NCBI GenBank assembly: GCA_011319805.1
Contig: SJRY01000275.1
Coordinates: forward strand, 248,001-312,000
Direction of reading: 5' to 3'
Length of the DNA: 64,000 nt
Origin: Macrocybe gigantea
Lineage: Eukaryota; Basidiomycota; Agaricomycetes; Agaricales; Callistosporiaceae
The notes below the pieces were generated by a model. It saw only the letters and a list, made by a program, of their open reading frames with translations. It had not been told where the DNA came from and searched no databases. Position numbers and translations under genes: made by a program. Below are positions 23,698 through 35,202 of the stretch, one piece after another. How positions within the stretch are numbered: the stretch's first letter is position 1; the number at the start of each line of letters is the position of its first letter.

Positions 23698-25338
23698 ATG
23701 GCGAACGAGAAAGCGCAAGCGGCAAAGGAAAAGGTCAGGACCTCGAGGCTGAATCGTTCAAGATGGAAACGAAAATTTGGAATATTATTTCATTAGGGAA
23801 ATGCCGCCTTTAAGGCCGGAGACTATCCCGGTGCCATTGGACACTACACCACCGCCATTATGGCGGACAGAAATGATCATACTTTCCCTCTCAATCGTGC
23901 GGCGGCGTATCTCAAGCTAGGCAAGTACGTTTTTTTTACGCACAGAACACAGGTCGACTTCTTATCGATTTTCAACTTCGTCGGTCTTTTTGTGTGTCGT
24001 GGTATTGATTGCGATGCTGCGTTTTGATCCAGACACGAAGATGCGGAGCGGGACTGCACGACCGTGCTTTCGCTGAATGCGATGAACGTCAAAGCGCTTT
24101 TTAGAAGGGGTCAGGCGAGGGCTGGCATGGGGAGGCTGAACGAGGCGCTGCAAGGTGAGTTTTAGGGTGTTGAACGTTTTGACGCTTGTGACGACCTCCA
24201 CGCGTCGCAGACCTCAATGATACCCTGAAACGAGAGCCGTCTAACGGATCTGTGAAGGAAGAAATAAAAAGGTCTCGGCTTTGCTGGAAAAGCAACGCAC
24301 AAAGGTAAGTGTCTCGACACGTATTACGCCCCTGCACCGCAGTGCTTATCGCGATCGCAGACGTCCAAAACACCGATTGCCGTGCCTCCCGCCGACACGA
24401 CCCCAGCACACCCGAAGAGAAGGCGCGTGCCGATCACCATCGTCGAAGATGGAAACCGGACGACTCTGCTCCCGCCCGAGAGCCAGCCCGCCGCCGCTCC
24501 CAAAACGGCCGCTACTCCCACATCACCCGTCGCACATGACGCGCTCACGCCCGTGTCCTCTCGGTCGCTGAAAACTGCAGCAGAAAGCAAGACCCCGCCC
24601 GGCGTTCCCGAACCGATAGCAACCACGACGGCAGCGGGTCCGGCGACGAAGCCTGAACCGCCGCGCTCGTTCAAGGACGCCAAAGAAGCCCGCGCCGGCG
24701 CCAAGTTGAGCAGAGTGGGCGGCGGCATTTTCCGTGCGTCCGGGGACAACAAGGTCGTTCCCACTCGTGGTGGTGACACACTGCAGCCCTCGCCCTCTCC
24801 TGAGCCGTCCAGGGATGATCAAGTAAAGCCCGCGACGAAACCGAAAACTGAGCAAGTGCCGCCCATTTCTCCGCCTGCTGCAGCTGTGTCCCGTACTCCC
24901 CTAGCGGCGCCAGGAAAGCTTCAGACGACGCTGGTTGATTTTTCGAGAGCGTGGAATGCAGCGACGGGTGTTCAGGACAGATGGAAATTGATTTCGGTGC
25001 GCCTCCTCCGTCAAATGAGCCGTTGCTCGGCTTACTGGCTTCTGCAGTCCATCCACCCAGCCAACCTCCCAGCTCTATTCAAAACCTCCCTCGAGCCGGA
25101 GCTGCTCGTGTCCGTCCTGCGCCTCTTTCATGCGCTTCTGCAGCAGGCCACGGACGAGCAATCAGCGCCGAAACTTCTCATACGTGAATACTTGGACGCC
25201 TTCGCGACCGTGCCGAGGTTCAGCGCCGTTGTGCTGTTCCTCAGCCAGAGCGAGAAAGAGCTGGCGCGCGGCGTCTGGGGGGCGCTCAGAGTCTTGGGGC
25301 CTGACGGTGTGGCCGGCGCGTGGCGCTTTGTCTGGTGA
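23698..25338 (+). CDS. RPAP3-like TPR co-chaperone (R2TP/PAQosome)
   Basis: Predicted adaptor that links Hsp90/Hsp70 to the R2TP complex for assembly of RNA polymerases, snoRNPs and PIKKs. Residues about 10-125 are three TPR repeats (GNAAFKAGDYPGAIGHYTTA, FPLNRAAAYLKLGK, VKALFRRGQARAGMG). A Pro/Thr/Ala-rich linker of about 190 residues follows. The C-terminal domain of about 110 residues (LLVSVLRLFHALLQQ, VPRFSAVVLFLSQSEKE) matches the RPAP3 C-terminal Monad-binding type. Exons: 23698-23733, 23797-23924, 24033-24154, 24211-24304, 24361-24996, 25048-25338. Exon 4 lacks one A in the run 24266-24270. Restoring it gives EEIKKVSALLEKQRTK and repairs the exon phase. Yeast Tah1 is a much shorter counterpart. 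Confidence 0.85.
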
Positions 25339-25733
25339 TCCTTGGTTTACTCCTCGGTGCATGCTTGTCCTCTTTTGCCTAGAATGAAACCAATAGGCTC
25401 TTGGAGACATCATTACATCCCTGCTTGTTTGTTGGCATTGCACGTTTTCGTCAGATTCATAAGAAATCCATTGAAGAATACTAATGGTAGTGAAGTCAGG
25501 CTACAGCAGGCTTGGGTATAGATACGAGGAGGGAACTAGGGATGGGTAAGCTATCAAAGCGGGTATTAACACACGTATGGAAAGCTGTATCTACAGTGGG
25601 AAAGCAGGATTACAGAAAGAGCGAAGACAGCTGGCGCTAAAGATATAGTATGGTGGCTTATAAAACGAGCGACGATGAGAATCAATCGAAAACAAAACAA
25701 CAGAAAATCCACGTTTCATCCATTGAGCGTATC

Positions 25734-28346
25734 TTAGTGACTTCGACGTGAGAACGGTCGCATCTTGGAAGTCGACGAGGACGAGGACTTGTCGCCAAAG
25801 ATCGACATGGAGTATCGCTTCGTGAGCGTTTTGAGCTTGCTGTAGGACGTCTGCTTGGACTGGACTGTCGATGCCGACGTCGAGGTTGATGGTGACAGCG
25901 CGTCTTCCGAAGCTGCTCTGGTCGGCCCTGTGTCTGCGCGGAGCCAGAAATTGGGTATGGACCGGGTCGGTGGTGGTTGTCCTGCACCAATAAGATGATA
26001 AGCACGACTTTCACACACCAGATTAAAGAACACAAGATGTGCATACCGTCCGAGGAAGATGCCTGCTGCTGCTCCCGAACGCCAACGTCGACATACGCGG
26101 GGCGGTACGGCGGCGTGCGCGGCACGACCTCGATCTCTTCGTACTTTGGGAGCGGCGGAGGCGCGTGAGAGTATGGATAGCGCGGATGGACGTTGATGTC
26201 GTCCATCGTGACAGTCGGCGCGTACGATCTCGACGATGACAATGAGCGGCGGTGGCCCTGGGCAGCACGGGACATGGACCAGTCCAAGCTGCCCCGGCGC
26301 GTCGTCTTGAACTGCAGCTGCAACAGCGACGGGTTCGAGGAGCTCGCGTGCAGGAGCGTCGACGACGCGCGCGGGGACAGCGGCAAGGGAAGCGGAGGCG
26401 CGAACTCGAACGGGATGTCCGGCACAGGCGGGTGCTCCTCGGCAGGCGTTGGCGGTGCTGGAGATGGGCCCTGCTGCTGCTGCTGTTGCTGTTTCTGCTT
26501 CTGTGAGCGGCGCAAGGAGGACGGCATACGAGGCAAGCGCAGGCTGTTCTTGGACGTGCGTTGGCTCCGCACGCGCGCGGCGGAGACAATGCTCGTGCGG
26601 GACGGGTGCGCCACCGAGGACTGCCTGCTGCGCGCACTCTTTCCACTCTTCCCGCTCTTTCCGCTCTTGGCGCTGCGTATGCTCGCTGTGTCCGGAGTAG
26701 GGACGTCCTGCGCTGCCGTCTGTGTCGAGAGAACCTCAAAGGGCGGCACGCGCTCGTGCCCGCGCTCGCTTTCGTCATCGTGGCCGTCCTCGCTCACAGA
26801 GACGGGGACGGGCGGCAAAGGGATGGACGGCGGCGGGCGGCGGGGCGCCATGAATGGCGTGGGGAAGAGCGGGGAGAGCGGCGTCCTAGGCTCGACGTGC
26901 AGCAGCGTTGCGCCAGTCGGCTCTGGCGACATCACGCGCGATGCGCGGGGTTCGGCAGCGCGACTTTTTCGGCGACCTCGATGACGGCTTCCTCGTCTCC
27001 CTCTTCCTCGTCGTCGTCACTGTATGCATACGCCGCGCGCGCCTCTAGCTCATCGACCTCCTTCGCCATGCGCTCCGCCTCCTTCCATGCTTCCTCCAAC
27101 TCGGCCTCGAGCTGCGTGACCCTGTTCTTCGTCTCGAGGAGCTCCGCCGTGCGCCGGCCGTAGCTTTTGTTGAGCTGTGTGTTGTGGGACTTTGTAAAGA
27201 TCTGGTTAACAAGAGGGCCCGAAGGAGGGCTCACCTTTCGCAGCGCGACGGCCAGCGCGCTCGCATAGTGCACGTCGATGAGCCTTTGTATCTGCGCAAT
27301 CTGGTCCGTGATCCGGACGAGCTCCTCCACGAGCTGATCGGACTCTGCTGCGGTCTGGGAGACCTGCTGCGTGAGCCTGCTCACGACAGGGACGTCGTCC
27401 GTGGCGTCGTTTTTGGTCGATGCCGCGCCTGTGGAGCTCGAGTTGAGCGCATGAAAGAGCATCGTGCGGCGGTGGACGAGAAGCGGTATTTGGCTTGGGC
27501 CATCTCCTTGCGGTGGTTGAGTCGCTCGAGCTCCTTTGGGAGGCTGATCTCGAGCATTTCGATCGTGAGCAGGCGGAGAAAGGACTCGCGGCCGGACATC
27601 TTGATCGCCTGCGAGACGAGTCCCTGGTACTCTGCCGGGTCCATAGTCCCTGTTCATGTTGAGCACATGAAATGCGGAGAAGAATGAATTGCAAGATGAA
27701 AAGTCAAAGAATCAAAAAATTAAGCGCCTCTGAACCGAACAGGGGATGAACAGTGGGACTTACACATGGCGGCATCCAAAGTCAACCCCTTCCACGCGAC
27801 CAGCTCCGACTCGAACTTGATCGCGGGCGCAGGGACGGGCGGTACGAGCTTCAAGGCGGCTTTCGGGGCGAGTGGACGGGACGATGCGGGAGCGGTCGGC
27901 GGTGGCTGATGCGGTGCCGGGGACGACGGGGCGGCGGTGTCGGCTGCGGGAGTGACGGAGCGCGAGGACAGCGAGCTCGGGCTTCTGCTGCTCGAGCTGA
28001 ACGGATATGCGTGATGCGACTGCTGCTCCTGCTCGGTGATCGGCGCGAGCTTCGTCTCGGACCGGGCGCTGGGCGAGTACGGCGGCGAGGGCGTCATCGG
28101 TGTGAGCAAGGAGAGTGTCGAGTCCCTGTTGGAGCCCGCGCTGGCGGTGGAGGCGGAGGTCGAGGTCGGCGTTGAGGGCGTGGCGGCGTCGGCCATGGGA
28201 GAGCCAGCGAAGCGGGACGCGCGCGAGCGGGGGCCGAGCGGGGACTGGAACGGTCTTGTGCCGGTCGTCAATGTGGCGGGACGTCCTGCGTTGTAGCTGC
28301 TCTGTGTCTGCCTGCTCCCAGTGCCAGTGGTGGCAGGATCTGTCAT
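25734..28346 (-). CDS. Unrecognised Ser/Pro-rich coiled-coil protein
   Basis: I do not recognise the family. Exons on the minus strand: 28346-27764, 27649-27235, 27174-26047, 25981-25734; about 791 residues once two one-base losses are allowed (27480-27482 and 26934-26938). Layout: a Ser/Thr/Pro-rich N-terminus; then ELVAWKGLTLDAAMWTMDPA and LVSQAIKMSG, which look like a small conserved helical module; then a coiled coil over roughly 230-400 (LVEELVRITDQIAQIQRLID, TKNRVTQLEAELEEAWKEAE). An acidic SDDDEEEGDEEA patch is followed by a long Pro/Ser/Arg tail with a poly-Gln tract. A basic C-terminus ends FSRRSH. This suggests a cytoskeletal or cortical scaffold, but that is inference. The two corrections make every splice phase close, which supports the model. 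Confidence 0.75.
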
Positions 28347-29433
28347 AGCCCGAGCGTCCGTTCTGGTCCTGTGTCTGTGTCGTCAGTTAATAATTTTTTT
28401 TTCCGGTTGTGGCGCCCGTTCCCAAGCGGGTCTGGACTGCCTGTCAGGAGTGGAGCAGGGCTTGAGAAGAAGGAAAAAAAGGTGCCGAGTGGGAAGAGGG
28501 AAAGAACGTCCGGCTCCGCTTGCAGCGAGGAGGAGAATAGAAGGAGAGAAAACCGGGGGGGACGGTTTCGGCCATCCCACGTCCCGCGCGCCCCGGTGGA
28601 CCAGCATGTCCGAGTCGTTCGTCCCTTGTTGCCCGCTTACCCTGAAGGAGCACAGCCGATGGGGGCACATCTCCTAAACTGTTCATCATCATCTGGATCG
28701 CGCATCAGCTGCTACATAACGCGCGAAATCTTTGCAGTCCCACCGTGTGCCACCCGGTTAGCGTTGCAGAGACTCCATACGCGGCATAGAGGGGAAGCTG
28801 GGTAGTACATAGACGCGCGCTGTCAAGTTGGACCATGTGCGCTGGGTTAGTATGCAGTTTTATGTGAGACAAATGGCGTTGAGATAAGCTAACAAGTACA
28901 CGACTGACAGATGGAAGTGATGAATCTGTCATCTTCCAAGGATTCGTGATGATATCGCTAGATGGTTTTCCAATCACCAGTCCTGCTAACGTTACTCTGA
29001 CCCTTTATTTTCTTTTCTTTTGTTTTCAAAAGAAAACCATCTAACCATGATCGAGAGTAGTCAACTCTGATCCGGTTCCGGAAGCAAAACCTGTGCATCC
29101 GGGGCCGGCACGTCATCCGGACCAATAGAGCAGGGATAAGCAGAGCCTCGTTCCACGTCGGATGAACAACCGATGCGGCACTGCCGCCTTTCCAAACAGA
29201 CAACCTACCTATCACGAAACACAGGTCAAATCTTCATTCACCTCCGTGCCTGAAACGCCACAAGGGCTTCATTTCATGATGACAACTTCAAATCTGTTGA
29301 ACTGGTTTTTACAAGTCAGACTGTTTACAAGCCTCATCCAGCATCAGGTCTATTCCATCACGATCGTCTTGGAGAGCGAATGCAGTACGCTGAAGGGATA
29401 CACGTAACAAATGCGCGAGAGAGGTTGCCACAT
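28347..29433. other. Intergenic region, convergent/upstream flanks
   Basis: This contains the 5' flank of the coiled-coil gene and the 3' flank of the first lipase. No frame with family-like sequence or splice structure was found. Confidence 0.5.
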
Positions 29434-30935
29434 TCAACACCCCATCTTTACGCCATCGTAAGGTCCTTCACGCAGGCCGGGTGAGAACATCACCCAGGCA
29501 AGACTACAATCAGCTCAACGTACCAGAATGGTCACCCACACTGCCTACAAAGACGTTCTTCACGTCACCGGTGCTGCATCGTGCATCCGTGTTGTCTTGT
29601 CCTTGCTCGCAGCAACGAATGATCATCATCAGCATCTCAGGGTGACCCTTCAAAGGAAGAAATACAAAGGGACAGCCAACGCACCTGGACAAGCGACCCA
29701 TGATTCGTCTGCCTGGATATGATTCTCTCCTGATGGGTGACGAAAACCAAGGAATCGTCCTGCAGAGGGTTGTTTGGAATCGCAGAAAAAGAAACATACA
29801 GGAATCGTACCTGGAAGGATCGGGACAAGGTCATTCCTAACAGAGGTAGAAAAGTCAGTACGTGCATGCAAATAAAATGAAGACAGCAGGCACTTGTTTG
29901 TGACGCGAGTCAGCTTCACGTTCGCATCTACGAAATTTGCGAATTCCTGATTGCCGACCTAAGGGTGAAAAAGGTGCCGAGTTCTCGTAGATACACGATT
30001 AGTGTAGTTGATCGCACTGACTCGAGGCATTCCATAGCCGATGGTGGTAAAGCTGGCATTGGGGAGGTTCATAGGCAGGAAAACGCCATCCAAAAGAGCA
30101 AGCGCCGCTCCTGTCGTATATATTTTTAATCCAGAGAGTCGCATAGCACGAACAGAAGAAACGGACCAAGCGAGTGCCCGACCAAGTGCACGTCGGTGAA
30201 GCCGCTCTTGTCCATCGCGTCTGACACGGCCGCCAAGACGTCGGCGGCAGTCCTGGGAATGGAAGAAAACCGGGTCGCGGTCGTTTCGTCTGGAAGGATA
30301 AGCGGGTCGAACGTACTTTGCGTGCTCCTCCGCAAATCCGTTGTGCACCTTGATGTCGGTGCTGATACCGGGGAACAGGTTCGGGTCCAGCTCGTCCAAG
30401 ACGAAGTCAGCGTCTGTGAGGAGGGGCATCCTTGAAAGGAATTCCCATTTGAGATCAGAGCAGCGAATTCAAGAAGACGGAAATACGCACAGTTCGGATG
30501 GAACAGTGCCCTGGTGCGCGACAACGATGGTCTGACGAAACTTCTATGAGGGTTGATGCAGGAAGGGCGCGGGGCTGACCTTCAACTCAGGATCGAAGCC
30601 AACATACCAAAACTGCACGCCTTTTCCGTCACCTCCAGAGGCGACAGGCTGGAATTGCGGATTCGCATCGCAGTTTGCTTGTAAAGAACGAATTTCAGAG
30701 ATGGACTTGGTCGTTGACAAAGGCACATACGACCACAGGTCCACGTCAAAGTCTGCGATGCCTGGCAGTATCCAGTGCTGGCATAGTGGGAGAACGGTCT
30801 AAAGGCTGCTATCTCTGCTGTGCTCAGGGTGTTGAAGGCCTGTCGGGACTCTAGGACAGGGGCAGCGCGGGCGAAAAGAGGAAGGCCGAAATTTACGGAA
30901 GAAAAAAGGCTTAAAAGAAGGATGAAAAATGCCAT
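29434..30935 (-). CDS. Secreted class 3 lipase, paralogue A
   Basis: Extracellular triacylglycerol lipase/esterase of the alpha/beta hydrolase class 3 family. The signal peptide MAFFILLLSLFSSVNF and a short propeptide (APVLESRQ) precede the catalytic domain. Eleven exons: 30935-30731, 30677-30580, 30531-30491, 30430-30317, 30252-30167, 30110-30022, 29958-29894, 29836-29811, 29759-29685, 29601-29524, 29465-29434. The nucleophile Ser lies in VHLVGHSLGAALAL. The acid is probably the Asp of NDLVPILPG, and the base the His of VGDHSG near the C-terminus. Paired cysteines (TLTWTCG, WVACPG, DARCSTGD, final GC) suggest disulfides. All phases close with no frameshift. It is divergent from the GH5 genes that follow, and it shares intron positions with paralogues at 38144 and 40499. 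Confidence 0.9.
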
Positions 30936-31887
30936 CACAGAGGCACAGCGACAAAGAAATCTCGAATGAGAATAAAGAGGAAGTGGGAATGGAGAGGAGG
31001 AAAAGGAATGCCAGCACGTCGGAAATGGACCACCAGGTGGTTGGGTTATATGTCAAAGTGTATGTGAATCGGTCAGGGAGTCAGGTCAGCCGGTGTTTGG
31101 CATGGCAGACAGATTGTCACGATTGGACCAGTTGTCGTTGATCCCTCATGCCAGACGCGAGAATTACGAGGACATCATGATGTTTCATAAATGCCTTTGA
31201 TGTGATTCGAATTGAGCTAGAGAGGTAGTCTCTGCAGTCATCATCGAGGCGGTACTGGTAAACAGATTCTGGCTTCCATAGTGCTCGAGATGCATGTCGG
31301 CATCGTCGCTAGAGAGAATCGTTGTCAAGCAATATGGCAGGAGACAAGTTGCAACCACGATGAATGCCATTACATCAGCTACATACCTAAACAGCAAGTC
31401 ACAGACTCCTCTCTTGCTCATCCGCGCAAATCTCTTCTCTGATGTCCTTTCACGCGACCAGTGTCAGCGTGCTGTCTGTCTATCTTGTGCTCAAGAAATA
31501 CCGACAGATTCACCGAAATGGACACGTCTTGTGAACAAGATCAACTTGCGCCGTTCAGAACGTGAATGGCTTCGTGGCAGCTGGGCTGTCGTTTCTGGTC
31601 ACGTCGCTTGCAGAAACGACGACGGGTCCATTCAGCTCTCTTGTTTTATGTCTCTCTGTTCTTGTGAGAGGCGATGAACAGCGTGGCATGCTACCTCTGG
31701 CCAACGTGATCAGCATTGGACGTCCTCATCAGGTCATTCGGGTACTTTCTGCCCCAGACTCTCTTCTGGTCCAGTTTCTTGTCTTTCCCAGATCCATGAG
31801 GTCCTTGTCATGCGCGCAGTGCTCAGCGATGGATAAAAGCTCTGCAGCGCCCAACTGGACACGAGTTTCGTTGAAGCTCCTGTGAAG
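30936..31887. promoter_or_regulatory. Divergent intergenic region between lipase A and GH5-1
   Basis: About 950 bases separate two divergently transcribed secreted-enzyme genes and must hold both promoters. A minus-strand ATATAAC lies about 110 bases upstream of the lipase start, and GATAAAAG lies about 57 bases upstream of the GH5 start. No gene is visible between them. Confidence 0.4.
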
Positions 31888-34238
31888 ATGCGATTCTCCT
31901 TGCCCTTTCTCGCCTTCATTTCTCTGTCTGTACATAACGTTCAAGCTGGATTCCCTCCCAAGATATACGGTGTGAATCTAGGCTCCTGGTTGGCACCCCT
32001 TTGCCACTATCCGTCATGCTTTTTCTGATTCTGGAAAGAAGGCTCTTGATCGAGCCATGGATGCTTCCTGCTGGTGCCTAATTTCCTGCGGTTCAACCCT
32101 CGGTTTGGTCAACCCTTTTTTCCACAGAATGGCTAGCCATGGGAGGCCAGCAATGCAGCGATTGCTCAACGTGTATCGCGTCCGAGTTGTATGTACACCT
32201 TTGACTTTGCTTCCATGGCAAACTGATGCCCCGGAAGCGCGTTTGCGCAGGCTTTTCCCAGCACAGTGGACCAGAAGTTCAACCAGCACTGGTATGCTAC
32301 GATGTTTCCTGTCCGGTCTATACAGATTGTGTCACGTTAGGAACACATGGTTTAATCAAACGGACGTTGATCAACTCAAGGGCCTGGGCATCAACACAGT
32401 TCGCATCCCAGTGAGTCTTTCTGTCTTCAAGAAATGGGACGTCCTCCACTCATGATTTTTAGCTCGGTTACTGGATCGTCGAGCCGCTGGTCAATCGGGC
32501 TACCGAGTTTTATGCTAGAGGTGGCATCTTGCAACTCGTCGGTCTTGCTCTCTGTTATGTCAGGCTTGAAATGTTGAAATGCTTATTGCCCTGTAGCGCC
32601 GAGGTTTACAACAGCTCAAGGCAGCTGGAATTGTATCCATATTGGATCATCACGCCCTGCCAGGTGTCCAAGTCGCGGGGCAAATGTTCACGGGAAGGTA
32701 AGGCGTGCACCCGATACACTAACGAACAGCTAACAACGGCTTTGCGTTCAGATGCACCAACAATGTCCAATTTTACGTACGACACATGCATCATGCACGA
32801 TCTCTCACAGCAGCTTGTTGACTCCCATCTTTTAGACGTCCGCAAACTACCATCGAGCCTTGATTTGGACCGCAGTGATGACAGCCTTGTCTCACCTGGA
32901 TCCAGCCTTTAGCAACGTCGTCGCTATCCAGGCTGTCAACGAGCCGATCATGGACGCCAATCAAACGCCAGGCTATGGAGACTGTAAGTGAACTCTTCGC
33001 CTCTGCCCTCGCGCTGCTGACCGGAAGCGATGCCTTTAGTCCAGAAGCAGTTCGTGCAGACCATCCGTGCGGTCGAGGCCGCATACGGCGTGACAATTCC
33101 TCAGTTCGATCTGGGCCTGACGGTGAGCTACGACCCGGTCAACATCACTGCATCCCTCTCGGCCGCAGCGGCGTCACCGAATATCAGCCCCGAGATCCGC
33201 TCTGTGCTGCTCGACTCGGTGCCCGTGCTCAAGCAGGTCATCGCGCAGTTTCCGGACAGCGTCGTGTCGCAGTATTCGCCAAAGAGCCAGCCGGCGGCAT
33301 TGTTCTCAAAGTGAGTGTCTTTGGGAGTGGTTTATATCTCTTGTTTTTAAACGCCAAGCGCCAATTGGATAGTTTCATGGATATCAATTGGCAACACAAT
33401 AACCCGCCCAATCCTGCCAATGCGACCATCGGTCCACAGATATATGACAATCACCTGTACTACTCGTGAGTCGCCGCCTTCTTGTGCTTTCTTGATTGTT
33501 TCTGACGTATAGTACGTTCAGATTTGGGGTATGCCGTCACTGCGTTTTGAGAGCTTGGCTCCCTGACATTCTCGACAGGGTGTCGCCAACCCCAACGAGA
33601 GGGCGTACCTGACCTCTATCTGTAGTACGTAGAACTGAACTTGCAAGTTTCTGCGTCGGATGACCACTTATTGACACTCCTCTGAAGACCTGCATCGGGT
33701 GGAGGACGACGCAGCACTTGGGAACAGCCCACTGTTCTTTGGAGGTCAGTACAATTTCCATGTAACTGTATCTCCCTCGATCATGATCATGGTTCATTGA
33801 CGCGCAACTGTTCAATTGTCTAGAATGGGCGCTTTCAACCCAGTTTAACGCCAACGACGCGTTCCTGAACAAATGGGCGGACGCGCAGAAACTGGCGTAC
33901 GTCAAGGGTGCCGGATGGATCGTAAGCTCGCTCGCTGCATAGGCGATTGCTTGATTCAGCCGTTGATCATGTACACCGCTTGAAACGCAGTTTTGGAACT
34001 TCAAGATTGAGATCTCCGGCGCGGCGGGTGACACTGCGAGACAGTGGTACGTTTTTGCGGTATTCTGTCCGAATTCTTCCTGCTCGCGCAGGAGGTACCT
34101 TGTCGAGCTCTGCGTGCTAACCGCTGTTCATGTCACATCGACAGGTCGTATGTCGAAGGCGTCAGGAGAGGCTATTTCACGACAGACCCTTCACAAGTCC
34201 ACGATCCGCACGTCTGCGATCAGTTCATCAGCTCTTGA
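31888..34238 (+). CDS. GH5 exo-beta-1,3-glucanase-like protein, copy 1
   Basis: Secreted glycoside hydrolase family 5 protein, probably acting on beta-1,3-glucan of fungal or plant walls. A signal peptide (MRFSLPFLAFISLSVHNVQA) leads into PKIYGVNLGSWLLIEPWMLP. Next are GINTVRIPLGYWIVEPL, ILDHHALPGVQ, the acid/base Glu in VVAIQAVNEPIMDA, and the nucleophile Glu in FFGEWALSTQF. Its codon is split by an intron (G in the exon ending about 33744, AA after it). About 15 short introns are present; every junction I followed is in phase, including a 7-base exon at 33522-33528. It ends DQFISS. Closest relative in the window is the gene at 35203. Substrate and exo/endo mode are inferred from family resemblance. 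Confidence 0.88.
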
Positions 34239-35202
34239 GGGTGTTGTTTCATTTCTCGGTTTTATGCTGTCTACTGTAATGTACTGTGCTTCACGTTCCT
34301 CGTTCTGCATTTATTCCTTATCTATGCCCCTGGCTGAATATGCCTGTTTGTTGCATAACTTTTTCCGTGTATTAACAAACTCTCGCTGCTCATCGATGCA
34401 TCACCTGCGACGTCATTGCCTTAGATCATGATGTCACCTTTGCATGAACACGATTCGACTGGTCAAGCCGGTCAGCGTTGATTATGACCCAGTTCTACAG
34501 TGCGGCGGGTGGCGCCGCGTCACGCGTCCTTATGTGCAGCATGCTTTCCGTCATCGTATGACGGTCTTCACTGTCATTTTACATGTCCATAAACCACGAA
34601 AGTCCGTGCCATGCGTTGTATCATACTGTATGCTAGTACGGCCGACATGAGTCGACAACTCATGACGGCGTCCATGTGGTCGAGGCAATTACGTAAATGG
34701 AGCAAAGTGGATTGACGCCAACCATGACCTGCTCCCAAACTTCCCAACTCTATGCAGCCACTTGCGACGTCTGGTGTCGTCGGGTCGTTACGACCTGAGG
34801 ATCCCCAATCCAGTCGACGAAGAACCTGGATTTTGTCCTTCTTCGCTTCGAATGCACGGCATCAGACGGCTACCCTTACGTCCTCACGCTAATTACTCGC
34901 TATCAGAGATCGAGGCTCAGCATGATCGTTATAATGCACGCGTTTAAATGCGTTAGAATGGTCATCATCCTTTTTTTTCCCTCTTTTTGCCCTCATCCCT
35001 GTCGTGCACGTTCTTCTCGTCTTCCCGCCGGTTGACACCTTCCGCGAGTTTCACTCGTCGCTCTCTTACCCACACGCTCGTTTAAAATAGGAGCCTTCCG
35101 ACTAGCTCTGTCACCTGGAGGCTCCGACTAGTTCATTCCTTCTCGGGGTCCCGCTCTTTTTCTTCGTCGCAGCCGCAATTACGACCGAAAGGGAAAATAA
35201 GA
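34239..35202. other. Intergenic region between the two GH5 genes
   Basis: No coding signal is visible. The last 100 bases before 35203 form the promoter and leader of the second GH5 gene, with a weak TTAAAATA. I see no repeat or element. Confidence 0.5.

Noticed and set aside
26193..26984. Plus-strand open frame antisense to the coiled-coil gene
   Set aside because: Shadow of the Ser/Pro/Gln-rich minus-strand exon. It contains Cys/Gly runs opposite CAG codons.
31888..34238. GH5 copy 1 as a pseudogene
   Set aside because: An initial read suggested stops, but every stop falls inside a short intron and both catalytic Glu residues are present.
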